From assembly GCA_963728195.1 (NCBI GenBank), contig CAVSIX010000008.1, forward strand, positions 62,001 through 126,000: a stretch of DNA of 64,000 nucleotides, written 5' to 3'. A program made the position numbers and the translations under genes. Origin of the DNA: Sva-07 sp963728195. GTDB taxonomy: Bacteria > Actinomycetota > Acidimicrobiia > Acidimicrobiales > Ilumatobacteraceae. How positions within the stretch are numbered: position 1 is the stretch's first letter; every line of letters begins with the position of its first letter. The notes under the pieces were generated by a model. That model searched no databases. It saw only the letters and a list, made by a program, of their open reading frames with translations, and was not told where the DNA came from. Shown here one piece after another: positions 8,427-16,905 of this stretch.

Positions 8427-11026
8427 GTGACACCCGACCCGACAGCCGACCCGATGTGATCGTGATCATGACCGATCAGGAACGGGCGGCGCCGCCGTAC
8501 GAGTCCGACGAGTTGCGGGCGTGGCGTGACGAGACGCTGACCGGTCGGAAGTGGTTCGCCGAGCACGGCGTGTCGTTCCAGCGGCACTACACCGGCTCGC
8601 TCGCGTGCGTGCCGAGCCGGCCGACGCTCTTCACCGGCCAGTACCCGGACCTGCACGGCGTGACCCAGACCGACGGGCTCGGCAAACAGTACGACGACTC
8701 GCGGTTGCGCTGGCTCCCGAAGGGTGAGGTGCCGACGCTCGGCAACTGGTTCCGGGCCGCCGGCTACGACACCCACTACGACGGAAAGTGGCACATCAGC
8801 CACGCCGATCTGACCGAACCGGCGACGGGCGAAATCGTCGCCACCAACGACGACGACGGCAACGTCGACGCCGCCGCAGTGCAGCGGTATCTCGCCGCCG
8901 ATCCGCTGGGGCCGTACGGGTTCTCCGGCTGGGTCGGGCCAGAGCCCCACGGCGCTCCGCTCGCCAACTCCGGAGTGCGGCGCGACCCGCTGATCGCTGC
9001 CCGCGTCGTCGCCTGGCTCGAGGACCGCTACGCCCGGCGCCGCGCCGGCGACGCTGATGCAGCGAAGCCGTTCCTGCTGGTGGCCAGCTTCGTCAACCCC
9101 CACGACATCGTGCTGTTCCCTGCGTGGATCCGCCAAGGGATTCCGATCGAGCCCAGCCCGCTCGATCCGCCGACGGTGCCGCCGTCACCGACCGACGACG
9201 AGGACCTCGTCACCAAGCCCGCCGCACAGATCGCCTACCGCGAGTCGTATCCGACCGGCTACGGGCCGGTGGCGCTCGTCGGCAAGTCGTACCGCGATCA
9301 TGTTCAGGAGTATCGCGACCTCTACTACCGCCTGCACGCCGAGGTCGACGGACCGGTGGACCAGGTACGTCGGGCGATCTCCGCCGGTCATGAAGCCGGA
9401 GCATTCGACGAGGCGGTGATCGTGCGTACGGTCGACCACGGGGAACTGCTCGGCGCTCACGGAGGTCTGCACCAGAAGTGGTTCAACCTCTACGACGAGG
9501 CCACCCGGGTGCCGTTCGAGGTCGTGCGCCTCGGTGCGAACGCGACCGGGCCGAGGACGATCGACGATGCACCGACGTCTCATGTCGACCTCGTCCCCAC
9601 GCTGTTGGGCGCCGCAGGGATCGACGAGGCATCGACGGCCGAGCGGTTGAAGTCGGAGTTCAGCGAGGTGCACCCCCTGCCGGGTCGCAACCTGATGCCC
9701 GTCGTCGACGGAGCCTTGGCTCCCGACCGCAACCGTCCGGTCTATGTGATGACCAGGGACAACATGCTCGAAGGCGACACGGGAGCCTCCGGGTTCGCCC
9801 GCCGGATCGGGCGGACGACGAAGCCGCCTGCGCCCCTGCGGATCAAGGTGCCCGCCCACGTGGGCGCGAACTTCGAAGGCGTCGTGGCGCGCGTCGACGA
9901 CTCCGATGCCGATGGGGGAGGGGGACATCTGTGGAAGTTGGTGCGGACCTTCGACGACCCCGCGACGTGGACCGAGCCCGGGGTCCGCCACCTGGCCGCC
10001 AACGGCTTGCGGGGTGACGAATACCGCACCGAACCGTTGGCCGACCAGTGGGAGCTGTACGACCTCACGGCCGACCCGATCGAGCACGTCAACCGCTGGC
10101 GCCACGACGCCAGCGCAGCGGTGTTCGATCACCTGAAGACGGTGCTGAAGCAGGAGCGGGCACGCTCGGTGCCCGAACGAAACGTGCCGTGGCCGTACGT
10201 GCGCCGTCGCCCGAGTGATCCGGCGACCAAACGGGTGCCGCCACCGGCGAAGCTGCTGCGCAAGGGTCTGCAGCGGCTCGGCTTGCATCCGAGCGACCCG
10301 GAGGCCCGTGAGTTCGAGCTGCTGGGCAAGCGTGCGCTGATCGTGTGCACCAACCACGCTGTGCTCGACGTCGGCAAGGCGACCGGTGTGTTCGCGAGCG
10401 AGATGACCGTGCCGTACTACGCGTTCCTCGACGCAGGTATGTTCGTCGACCTCGCCAGTCCCAACGGGGGAGTGATCCCCGTCGATCCGCAGAGCATCAA
10501 GCCGGTGATACGCAGCGCCGACGACGACCGGTTCCTCGCCGACGATGATCTGCGGGCCAAGGTCTCGAACTCGCTGGCGATCGCCGACGTCGATGTCGCG
10601 TCCTACGACATCGTGTTCCTCGCCGGCGGATGGGGTGCGGCGTTCGACCTCGGGACGTCCGACGCACTCGCCGAGAAGATCACCGAAGCGAACGCGCTCG
10701 GCAAGATCATCGGCGGTGTCTGCCACGGTCCACTCGGTCTGCTGAAGGCGACGGGTACGGACGGACGTCCGCTCGTCGAGGGCCGTCGGGTCTCGGCGGT
10801 CACCGACAAACAGGTGCGCGAGCTCGGCATCGAATCGACGCCGCAGCACCCCGAGACCGAGCTGCGGGCGGCGGGGGCGATCTTCGAGAGCGAGAGCGCC
10901 CGGCGCGATCCGCTCGCGAACCACTGGGTCGTCGACGGCAACCTCGTCACCGGCCAGAACCAGAACGCCGGGCCGATGGTCGCCCGCGAGATGATGCAGA
11001 TCCTCACCGAAGGCGCCACGTCATGA
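8423..11026 (+). CDS. Sulfatase fused to a DJ-1/PfpI domain
   Basis: 867-residue two-domain protein. Residues 10-600 are a type I sulfatase: VIVIMTDQERA, formylglycine motif CVPSR (Cys 62), HYDGKWH, and VDHGELLGAHGGLHQKW. After a linker, residues about 636-862 form a DJ-1/PfpI domain: RALIVCTNH, then GGVCHGPLGLL with the nucleophile-elbow Cys 767, and ending LVTGQNQNAGP. One uninterrupted frame crosses the junction with no stop or ribosome site. I know both families, but not this order of fusion. DJ-1/PfpI members include glyoxalases, deglycases and chaperones, so the second activity is open. Confidence 0.9.
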   Translation: MSDTRPDSRPDVIVIMTDQERAAPPYESDELRAWRDETLTGRKWFAEHGVSFQRHYTGSLACVPSRPTLFTGQYPDLHGVTQTDGLGKQYDDSRLRWLPKGEVPTLGNWFRAAGYDTHYDGKWHISHADLTEPATGEIVATNDDDGNVDAAAVQRYLAADPLGPYGFSGWVGPEPHGAPLANSGVRRDPLIAARVVAWLEDRYARRRAGDADAAKPFLLVASFVNPHDIVLFPAWIRQGIPIEPSPLDPPTVPPSPTDDEDLVTKPAAQIAYRESYPTGYGPVALVGKSYRDHVQEYRDLYYRLHAEVDGPVDQVRRAISAGHEAGAFDEAVIVRTVDHGELLGAHGGLHQKWFNLYDEATRVPFEVVRLGANATGPRTIDDAPTSHVDLVPTLLGAAGIDEASTAERLKSEFSEVHPLPGRNLMPVVDGALAPDRNRPVYVMTRDNMLEGDTGASGFARRIGRTTKPPAPLRIKVPAHVGANFEGVVARVDDSDADGGGGHLWKLVRTFDDPATWTEPGVRHLAANGLRGDEYRTEPLADQWELYDLTADPIEHVNRWRHDASAAVFDHLKTVLKQERARSVPERNVPWPYVRRRPSDPATKRVPPPAKLLRKGLQRLGLHPSDPEAREFELLGKRALIVCTNHAVLDVGKATGVFASEMTVPYYAFLDAGMFVDLASPNGGVIPVDPQSIKPVIRSADDDRFLADDDLRAKVSNSLAIADVDVASYDIVFLAGGWGAAFDLGTSDALAEKITEANALGKIIGGVCHGPLGLLKATGTDGRPLVEGRRVSAVTDKQVRELGIESTPQHPETELRAAGAIFESESARRDPLANHWVVDGNLVTGQNQNAGPMVAREMMQILTEGATS

Positions 11027-11859
11027 CCGACACCCGCACACCCCGCTACGGCACCGTCGACCGCGACTACGGGATGCGGCTCGCCACGACACCGGCGGAC
11101 GAGGACGGTCCTGTCTGGATGGTCAACCTCATGAAGTACCGAGAGGTGGCCGACTACACCGACGGGCGGGAGTCGACGATCAGCGGACGCGAGGCCGACG
11201 ACCTGTACACCCCGCTCGAGTCGCTCGCAGGCGTCGGTGCAGAGATCGCCTTCGCCGGCGACGTCGACCAGCAGTTGCTCGGCGATGCACCGGTCTGGGA
11301 TCGCATCGGCGTGGTCAAGTACCCGACGCGACGGTCGTTCATCGAGATGCAGTCGCGGCCTGACTTCCAGCGCCAGCACGCCCACAAGGACGCCGGCATG
11401 GCCGAGACGATCGTCATCGGTTGCCGACCGTTCGAGGTGCCCACGTGGCCCTCGGACATCGAACAGCCGGAGTGGACCGACGTGGCGCACCCGCCGACGG
11501 CCGACGACGGCCCGGTCATGGTCATCCACGTCCTGAAGTACCGCGACGCAGCCGACGCTGCAGTGACGCCCGAGCAGATGGACGCCTACTCACGGGCTGC
11601 CGCCGAGACCGCCGGTCCGCACGGAGTGCGCGTGGCGGGATGGTTCGCCGTCGAGGGCACGATACTCGGCGACGGCCGCAGCTGGGACCAGGTCCGGTTC
11701 AACGCATTCCCCAGCAAGGCGGCCTTCATGGCCGTCGTGATGGACCCCGCCCGCCTGGAGGCCCAGAAGGCCAACCGCGAGCCCGCGATCGCCGATACCT
11801 ACACGATGATCGTTCGGCCGACGATCGACCGGCTCGAGGCCTCGATCACGCAGGACTGA
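11023..11859 (+). CDS. Tandem DUF1330-like protein
   Basis: 278-residue protein made of two similar halves. The first holds VWMVNLMKYREVADY with later VVKYPTRRSFIEM; the second holds VMVIHVLKYRDAADA with later VRFNAFPSKAAFMAV. Each matches the dimeric alpha/beta-barrel pattern of DUF1330 (NLLKFR ... YPS..AF). Two fused copies would make a pseudo-dimer in one chain. It overlaps the sulfatase/DJ-1 gene by ATGA and is the last gene of the operon; the next gene faces it. Members of this fold include monooxygenases and isomerases, but no function can be assigned here. Confidence 0.75.
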   Translation: MTDTRTPRYGTVDRDYGMRLATTPADEDGPVWMVNLMKYREVADYTDGRESTISGREADDLYTPLESLAGVGAEIAFAGDVDQQLLGDAPVWDRIGVVKYPTRRSFIEMQSRPDFQRQHAHKDAGMAETIVIGCRPFEVPTWPSDIEQPEWTDVAHPPTADDGPVMVIHVLKYRDAADAAVTPEQMDAYSRAAAETAGPHGVRVAGWFAVEGTILGDGRSWDQVRFNAFPSKAAFMAVVMDPARLEAQKANREPAIADTYTMIVRPTIDRLEASITQD

Positions 11860-11885
11860 CCTGCGGCGCAGCGGTCACCGTCGGC

Positions 11886-12860
11886 TCAGGCGTCGGAGCG
11901 GCCGACGGTGTCGGCCACCGTCGCATCGCGATCGCCCATGGGGCGCTCGGCGCCGCTGGTCGTGTCCTGAGTGGTCTGATGCTCCATCTCCGCGTTGATC
12001 TCGGCGCCGAGCATGACGACGAGCGCCGAGATGAACAGCCACAGCATGACGACGACGATCCCGCCGAGTGCCCCGTAGGTCTCGTTGTAGCTGCCGAAGC
12101 GTGACACGTAGAACGTGAACGCCGCGGAAGCGACGAGCCAGCCGACGACCGCGAAGATCGCCCCGGCCGACGCCCACGACCATTCCGGCGAGTCACGGTC
12201 GGGTCCGTACCGGTAGAAGACAGCGAGCAGCGCAGCGAACAGCAGCCCCGACACGACCGCACCGGCGACGAACAACGCAACTCCGGCAGCACCCGACAGC
12301 ACGCCGGCCACCGTCATGATCGTGGCGACTGCTGCGATGAAGGCGATGAACAACAACGTGAAGCCGAGTGCGATCCCACGCTTCTTCCAGAACGGACGAT
12401 CGTCGGGGTCCTCGTCGTAGGCGATGTTGATCGATTCCATGAGGTTCAACATCCCCGACGACGCCGCCCAGAGTGCGAAGAAGATGCCGAGGACGGCGCC
12501 GAGACCGAGTGCACTGTTGTTCGCCTCGACGACCGAACTCAGCTGCTGCTCGATCAGTGCGGAGAGTTCGCTCGGCACGCTCGATCCGAGACGATCGGCG
12601 AGGTTCGTGACGTTGGACGGGTCCGCCACCAGACCGTAGATCGACACCGCGGCAACGAGCATCGGCACGAGTGCGAGGAAGCCGTGGAACGCCACACCCG
12701 ACGATGCGAGCGTGACGTGATCGGTCTTCATGTTGTCCTTGACCCGCAGGGCGATGTCCTTCCAACCCCGTGCAGGTATGTCGGTCGGCTCGTTGGCATC
12801 ACGCCCTGCGCCGTCGTGGTCGGCCGGGTTCGTCGTCGTCTGCGTGCTGGTACTGGCCAT
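11886..12860 (-). CDS. YihY/BrkB-family membrane protein
   Basis: 324-residue inner-membrane protein of the YihY/virulence-factor BrkB family. About six hydrophobic helices are seen, with the family pattern VTLASSGVAFHGFLALVPML near the N-terminus and SYNETYGALGGIVVVMLWLF late; the C-terminal 50 residues are hydrophilic. Function of the family is uncertain despite the old RNase BN name. It converges on the DUF1330-like gene with 26 bases between stops. Confidence 0.9.
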   Translation of the reverse strand: MASTSTQTTTNPADHDGAGRDANEPTDIPARGWKDIALRVKDNMKTDHVTLASSGVAFHGFLALVPMLVAAVSIYGLVADPSNVTNLADRLGSSVPSELSALIEQQLSSVVEANNSALGLGAVLGIFFALWAASSGMLNLMESINIAYDEDPDDRPFWKKRGIALGFTLLFIAFIAAVATIMTVAGVLSGAAGVALFVAGAVVSGLLFAALLAVFYRYGPDRDSPEWSWASAGAIFAVVGWLVASAAFTFYVSRFGSYNETYGALGGIVVVMLWLFISALVVMLGAEINAEMEHQTTQDTTSGAERPMGDRDATVADTVGRSDA

Positions 12861-12937
12861 GGGCTGAGCTGTACCCGCGGCCTCGGCGGTCCATGCCCCT
12901 ATGCATCGTGGCAGCGCCGTGTGGCAGAGTCGAGCGG

Positions 12938-13480
12938 ATGACCGAACTCCGGTACTACGCCTTCTTACGCGCGATCAACACCGGCAACCGGCGATTGACG
13001 AACCAGCAGTTGTTGGCGCCGTTCCTCGGGCTGGGCTTCACCGACGTCGCCGCCTACCAGGCGGCCGGCAACGTGACGTTCCGGGCCGCAGCAACGACCT
13101 CGGTCGACGAGCAACGGATCGAGGAGGCGGTCGCCGAGTCGTACGGGTTCGATGCACCGACATTCGTCCGTTCCACGATCGAGCTCCGGTCGATCGCCGC
13201 TCGGCACCCGTTCACGCCCGACGAACTCGCTGCCTCCGAGGGCAGGGTGCAGGTGGCGTTCCTGCGGAACACGCCCCCGGTCGATGCGATCGCCGAAGCG
13301 ATGTCGCTGGTGCCGTCCGAGGACCGGGCGACGGTGATCGAGCGGGAGTGGTACTGGTTGCCCGTCGCCGGCGTCGGCGCCTCGAAGGTGCCCGTCGGCC
13401 GGATCGAAGCACTGCTCGGCGAGATGACGATGCGCACGCTCGGCACCGTCGCGAGGATGGTGAGCAGGTTCGACGAATGA
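12938..13480 (+). CDS. DUF1697 family protein
   Basis: 180-residue soluble protein with the DUF1697 opening (YYAFLRAINTGNRRLTNQQLL) and the family's later AYQAAGNVTFRA and RTLGTVARM segments. Function unknown. The ATG at 12938 is chosen because the family begins just before this motif; CAGAGT 7 bases upstream may be its -10. It ends 10 bases from the stop of the converging HNH gene. Confidence 0.88.
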   Translation: MTELRYYAFLRAINTGNRRLTNQQLLAPFLGLGFTDVAAYQAAGNVTFRAAATTSVDEQRIEEAVAESYGFDAPTFVRSTIELRSIAARHPFTPDELAASEGRVQVAFLRNTPPVDAIAEAMSLVPSEDRATVIEREWYWLPVAGVGASKVPVGRIEALLGEMTMRTLGTVARMVSRFDE

Positions 13481-13490
13481 GGACGAATCG

Positions 13491-14828
13491 TCAGGCGGCG
13501 CACAGCGCTCGTGCTCGCTGGCGGGCGAGTTCGGCGAGCTGGTGGTCGTCGAGCGGGAGTTCGTCGGGGTGGCGGCGTCCGGCGGCGAGCATCGGGCTGC
13601 CGTCTCGCCGGTGGTAGATGACGTACCCGCGACTCGTGCGTTTGACCTTGTAGTGGAGGTGCTTCGTCGGATTGTGGCGATCGCAGGCGATCGAGGAGTT
13701 CTCGGGATCGGTCGTGCCGTTCTCGGACCACTCGATCACGTGGTCGACCTGGGCGAACGTGACGGCGACTCCACAACCGGGGTGATCGCAGTGGGTCGCC
13801 ATCAGCTTGGCGGCGTCGCGGGCGGCGCCGGTGAACAGGCGCTGCCGGCGGCCCATCTCGATGACGACTCCGGCGGAGTTCATCACGACCCGTCGGACGT
13901 GGCCCTGCAAGGAGGCGCGCACGACGTCGTCGGGGAGCAGCGTGATGCCCGTGTCGGTCTCGCAGCGTCGCTTCGAGAAGTCGACGTCGGGCAGATCGTC
14001 GGGGAACGGGACGAGGCCGTGGGCAGCGAGGCCCTCCTCGTGGGTGCGCTGGTCGACGATGACGTTGACCAGGGTCGCCGGCATGCGTCCGTCGGCGGGA
14101 GCGGTGACCGACTTGCGAAAGATCGCCTGCAGGGCGTCGTAGCGACGCTGTGCATCGGTGCGGCGGAGCAGGGACGCCGAGGCATCGGCCCCGTGTAGCC
14201 GGGTGCGTTCGGCGACGTCGGCCTGGAACTGCCGCTCGACTTCGGCGTTGAAGATCGCGATCATCTCGGCAGTGGCGAGGGCGTCACCTCCCGATGCTCG
14301 CATGTGCAGCGCTCCCTCGAGATCGACGACCGAGGCCCGCCGGTTCTCGACATTCGCCTCGCGATCGGCGTGTGCGCCGTCGAGGTCGGCGAGCACCTCC
14401 CAGCGGCGCAGGCACGTGCGAGCGTCGTCGAAGCTCAGTTGTTCGGCCTGCTCGAGCAACACGTCGATCGAGTCGACGAGCTGGTCGCCGCAGCGCGGAT
14501 TGGCACGCACCCGGGCGAGTTCGTCGGCCTGTGCGGTGCCGATGTGGCCCGAATGGAGTGCTTCGCCGACCTCGGCGAGGTCATCGACGAGCCGGGCGAG
14601 CTTGCGCAGCCGACTGCACTGGGCGCCCGAGTAGTTCGCATTCGCCTTGATCCACCAGGTCATCGAGTGGTGGTGTTCGACCACGTGAATCGATCGACGC
14701 TGCCCCTCGGCGACGACCGCAGCCATCTCGGCGGCGATCCGACGACGCTGCAGCTCGAGGCGGCGGAACTCCTCCGTCAGCGTCGGGTCGTCCAAGTCCC
14801 GCAGCGTGTCGACAACGGTGGCCAACAT
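13491..14828 (-). CDS. DUF222 / HNH endonuclease domain protein (13E12 type)
   Basis: 445-residue protein with an N-terminal helical DUF222 region (LRDLDDPTLTEEFRRLELQR onward) and a C-terminal HNH nuclease: CDHPGC, the catalytic AQVDHVIEW, then CDRHNPTKH with zinc ligands. Such genes are multicopy in actinobacteria and resemble the M. tuberculosis 13E12 repeat proteins. I place the start at ATG 14828 because TACCAT lies 6 bases upstream; the frame extends 31 codons further through AT-rich promoter-like DNA. A LexA-box-like palindrome lies at 14871-14886. A second, diverged copy is at 47852-49222. Confidence 0.9.
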   Translation of the reverse strand: MLATVVDTLRDLDDPTLTEEFRRLELQRRRIAAEMAAVVAEGQRRSIHVVEHHHSMTWWIKANANYSGAQCSRLRKLARLVDDLAEVGEALHSGHIGTAQADELARVRANPRCGDQLVDSIDVLLEQAEQLSFDDARTCLRRWEVLADLDGAHADREANVENRRASVVDLEGALHMRASGGDALATAEMIAIFNAEVERQFQADVAERTRLHGADASASLLRRTDAQRRYDALQAIFRKSVTAPADGRMPATLVNVIVDQRTHEEGLAAHGLVPFPDDLPDVDFSKRRCETDTGITLLPDDVVRASLQGHVRRVVMNSAGVVIEMGRRQRLFTGAARDAAKLMATHCDHPGCGVAVTFAQVDHVIEWSENGTTDPENSSIACDRHNPTKHLHYKVKRTSRGYVIYHRRDGSPMLAAGRRHPDELPLDDHQLAELARQRARALCAA

Positions 14829-14870
14829 GAGGCCATGGTAGCAAACAGCAGTACGATATACAAGCGAAAA

Positions 14871-14886
14871 ACGAACAAATATTCGT
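14871..14886. promoter_or_regulatory. Possible LexA (SOS) box
   Basis: ACGAACAAATATTCGT is palindromic in its outer five bases; the inner CGAACAAATATTCG differs by one base from the actinobacterial LexA consensus CGAAC-N4-GTTCG. It lies 43 bases upstream of the HNH gene start in a locally AT-rich stretch. Known 13E12 genes of mycobacteria carry LexA boxes, which supports the reading. Confidence 0.55.
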
Positions 14887-14949
14887 CTCTGGAACGATCT
14901 CCGGATGTGCTCGGTGAGCAACGATCGCGGTCTGGCGGGCAGTCCGGGA

Positions 14950-15750
14950 TCAGAGCGTCGAGATGCCGCCGTCGACGGGCACGACGGCGCCCGTGGTGAA
15001 CGCGCCGGCGCGGCTGGCGAGGAAGATCACGGTGCCGGCGATGTCCTCGGGCGAGCCGATGCGTTTGCGCGGGACGCTCGCCTCCACCATCGCCCGGCTG
15101 TTCGGATCGTCGAGGCGGTAGGCCATCATCTTGGACTCGAACGGCCCCGGTGCGATCGAGTTGATCGTGATGTGGTCCTGCACCAGATGCGCTGCCATGT
15201 GCCTCGCCATCATGTGGACGCCGGCCTTCGATGCCGAGTACGAGTAGTTGTCGCCGATCGGCACGCGGATGCCGTCGATCGAGCCGATCATGACCACCCG
15301 TGCCGGATCCTCGGCGGTCGCCCCCGCCTTCAGCTGGGGGAGCAGTGCCTGGGTCAGCATGAACGGCGCCTTGACGTTGATGTCCATCACCTTGTCGAAG
15401 CCGATCTCCGGGAACTCGCCGAGCGGCGCTCCCCAGGCGGCACCCGCATTGTTGACCAGGATGTCGATCTGTGACTCGCGCTCGGTCAGCGCTTTTACGA
15501 ACGACGTGAGCCCGTCGGCGGTCGACAGGTCGGCGGGGATCGAGATGCACTCACCGTGCTGCGACAACTCGGCCGCAGCGGCGTCGCAGGCGTCGGCCTT
15601 GCGTGCGGTGATGTAGACCCGCACACCGTTGGCGACCAGACCGGATGCGATCATGAATCCGATGCCCCGGGAGCCGCCGGTGACCACGGCGACCTTACCG
15701 TCGAGTCCGAACAGGTTCGAGAGTGCGAGGGGGGAGTTGGAATCAGGCAT
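14950..15750 (-). CDS. Short-chain dehydrogenase/reductase
   Basis: 266-residue SDR oxidoreductase. Cofactor motif TGGSRGIG (about residues 25-32) followed by TARKAD, which fits NADP; structural NNAGA; catalytic Ser in MIGSIDG and YSASK (Tyr, Lys); C-terminal FLASRAGAFTTGAVVPVDGG. This is the classical FabG-like layout but the substrate is unknown. The start codon is 9 bases from that of the divergent DUF2855 gene and the two probably share overlapping leaderless promoters. The frame is open well upstream, but that is a shadow of the opposite gene. Confidence 0.93.
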   Translation of the reverse strand: MPDSNSPLALSNLFGLDGKVAVVTGGSRGIGFMIASGLVANGVRVYITARKADACDAAAAELSQHGECISIPADLSTADGLTSFVKALTERESQIDILVNNAGAAWGAPLGEFPEIGFDKVMDINVKAPFMLTQALLPQLKAGATAEDPARVVMIGSIDGIRVPIGDNYSYSASKAGVHMMARHMAAHLVQDHITINSIAPGPFESKMMAYRLDDPNSRAMVEASVPRKRIGSPEDIAGTVIFLASRAGAFTTGAVVPVDGGISTL

Positions 15751-15762
15751 GCTGGGAGTATG
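15748..15762. promoter_or_regulatory. Mutually overlapping divergent leaderless promoters
   Basis: The 15 bases CATGCTGGGAGTATG read CATACTCCCAGCATG on the other strand. On each strand a -10-like hexamer (CATGCT or CATACT) is followed by 6 bases and then ATG. Thus each gene's start codon lies inside the other gene's -10 hexamer, and the two genes could not be transcribed from here at once. Confidence 0.5.
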
Positions 15763-16905
15763 GCGTACGACGACAGCAGCAATCGGGTCCTCGAGATTCG
15801 CCGGACCTCGATCGGCGACGCCGAAGTGCACCACGAGCCGCACGTCGAACTCGACGACGGCCAGATCCGCCTGTGCGTCGATCGGTTCGCCGTGACCGCC
15901 AACAACGTGAGCTATGCAGGCGCCGGCGATCTGCTCGGCTACTGGGATTTCTTCCCCTCGTCGGACCCGTCGACGTGGGGTCGGGTGCCGGCCGTCGGCT
16001 ACGCGGAGATCATCGAGTCGCGCAACGCCGATCTGCCCGTCGGCGGCCGATTCCACGGCTGGTTCCCGATGGCCGAGACCGTCGTGTTCACCGCCACGGC
16101 CACCCGCGACGGCTTCCGCGACGACGGAGACCACCGCAGGACGCATGCGCCGATCTATCGCAGCTACACGCGCACCGACCTCGATCCGTTCCACGACGAC
16201 GCCCCCGACGGCGAAGATCGTCACGCCGTGCTGCGCGTCCTGCTGCTCACCGGCTTTCTCGCCGACGAATTCTTCGCCGACTCCGGTGGCGCAACCGCCG
16301 ACGGTGCGGCGCCGTTCTTCGGCGCTGAGCAGGTCATCGTGCTGTCCGCCTCGTCGAAGACGGCGATCGGTTTCAGCCAGCGAGCGGCAAAGCGTGACGG
16401 TCTGGCGGTCGTCGGACTCACCTCGGCCGCAAACGCCGACTTCGTGCGGTCGCTCGGCTTCTACGACACGGTGGTCGCCTACGGTGAGATCGACCATCCC
16501 GGCACCGGCGTGGCACTGGTCGACAGTGTCGTGATCGACATGGCGGGCAATCCGAACGTGCTCGCCGCCGTGCACCACCGTCTCGGCGAGCGCGTCCGGT
16601 ACTCGATGATGATCGGCAAGAGCCACCACGACGCCGTCGCGACTGCGGCCGCGGGCGCACTGCCTGGCGCATCACCGCAGTTCTTCTTCGCTCCCACCGA
16701 ACTCGACCGTCTCGTCGACGGCTGGGGCGCAGCCGAGTACCGCCGCCGGACCGCAGAGGCCACCCACGAGTTCATCGAGGCAAGCCGCGCCTGGATGACC
16801 ATCGACGAGCGGCGAGGCCCCGAGGGGCCCGCGTCCGCCTGGGCATCGGTCTACGGCGGCAAAGTCGGGCCCGACGTCGGCGTCGTCGCGTCGTTTCACC
16901 CGTGA
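15760..16905 (+). CDS. DUF2855 family protein
   Basis: 381-residue protein resembling DUF2855, a diverged medium-chain-dehydrogenase-like family: an N-terminal GroES-like part (CVDRFAVTANNVSYAGAGDLLGYWDFFP, typical of the family), then a Rossmann-like region with VIVLSASSKTAIGFSQRA. Zinc-ligand patterns of alcohol dehydrogenases are absent. Activity unknown. It diverges from an SDR gene and is followed by the methyltransferase gene with a GTGA overlap. Confidence 0.85.
   Translation: MAYDDSSNRVLEIRRTSIGDAEVHHEPHVELDDGQIRLCVDRFAVTANNVSYAGAGDLLGYWDFFPSSDPSTWGRVPAVGYAEIIESRNADLPVGGRFHGWFPMAETVVFTATATRDGFRDDGDHRRTHAPIYRSYTRTDLDPFHDDAPDGEDRHAVLRVLLLTGFLADEFFADSGGATADGAAPFFGAEQVIVLSASSKTAIGFSQRAAKRDGLAVVGLTSAANADFVRSLGFYDTVVAYGEIDHPGTGVALVDSVVIDMAGNPNVLAAVHHRLGERVRYSMMIGKSHHDAVATAAAGALPGASPQFFFAPTELDRLVDGWGAAEYRRRTAEATHEFIEASRAWMTIDERRGPEGPASAWASVYGGKVGPDVGVVASFHP

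Noticed and set aside
9185..10924. Minus-strand frame of 579 codons
   Set aside because: Antisense shadow of the sulfatase-DJ-1 gene, which has clear catalytic motifs.
13491..14828. Restriction-modification or defence island around the HNH genes
   Set aside because: No methyltransferase or other defence gene adjoins either DUF222/HNH gene; they are scattered housekeeping-type repeats.
15751..16629. N-terminal extension of the SDR frame
   Set aside because: Runs opposite the DUF2855 coding region; the SDR fold starts at 15750.
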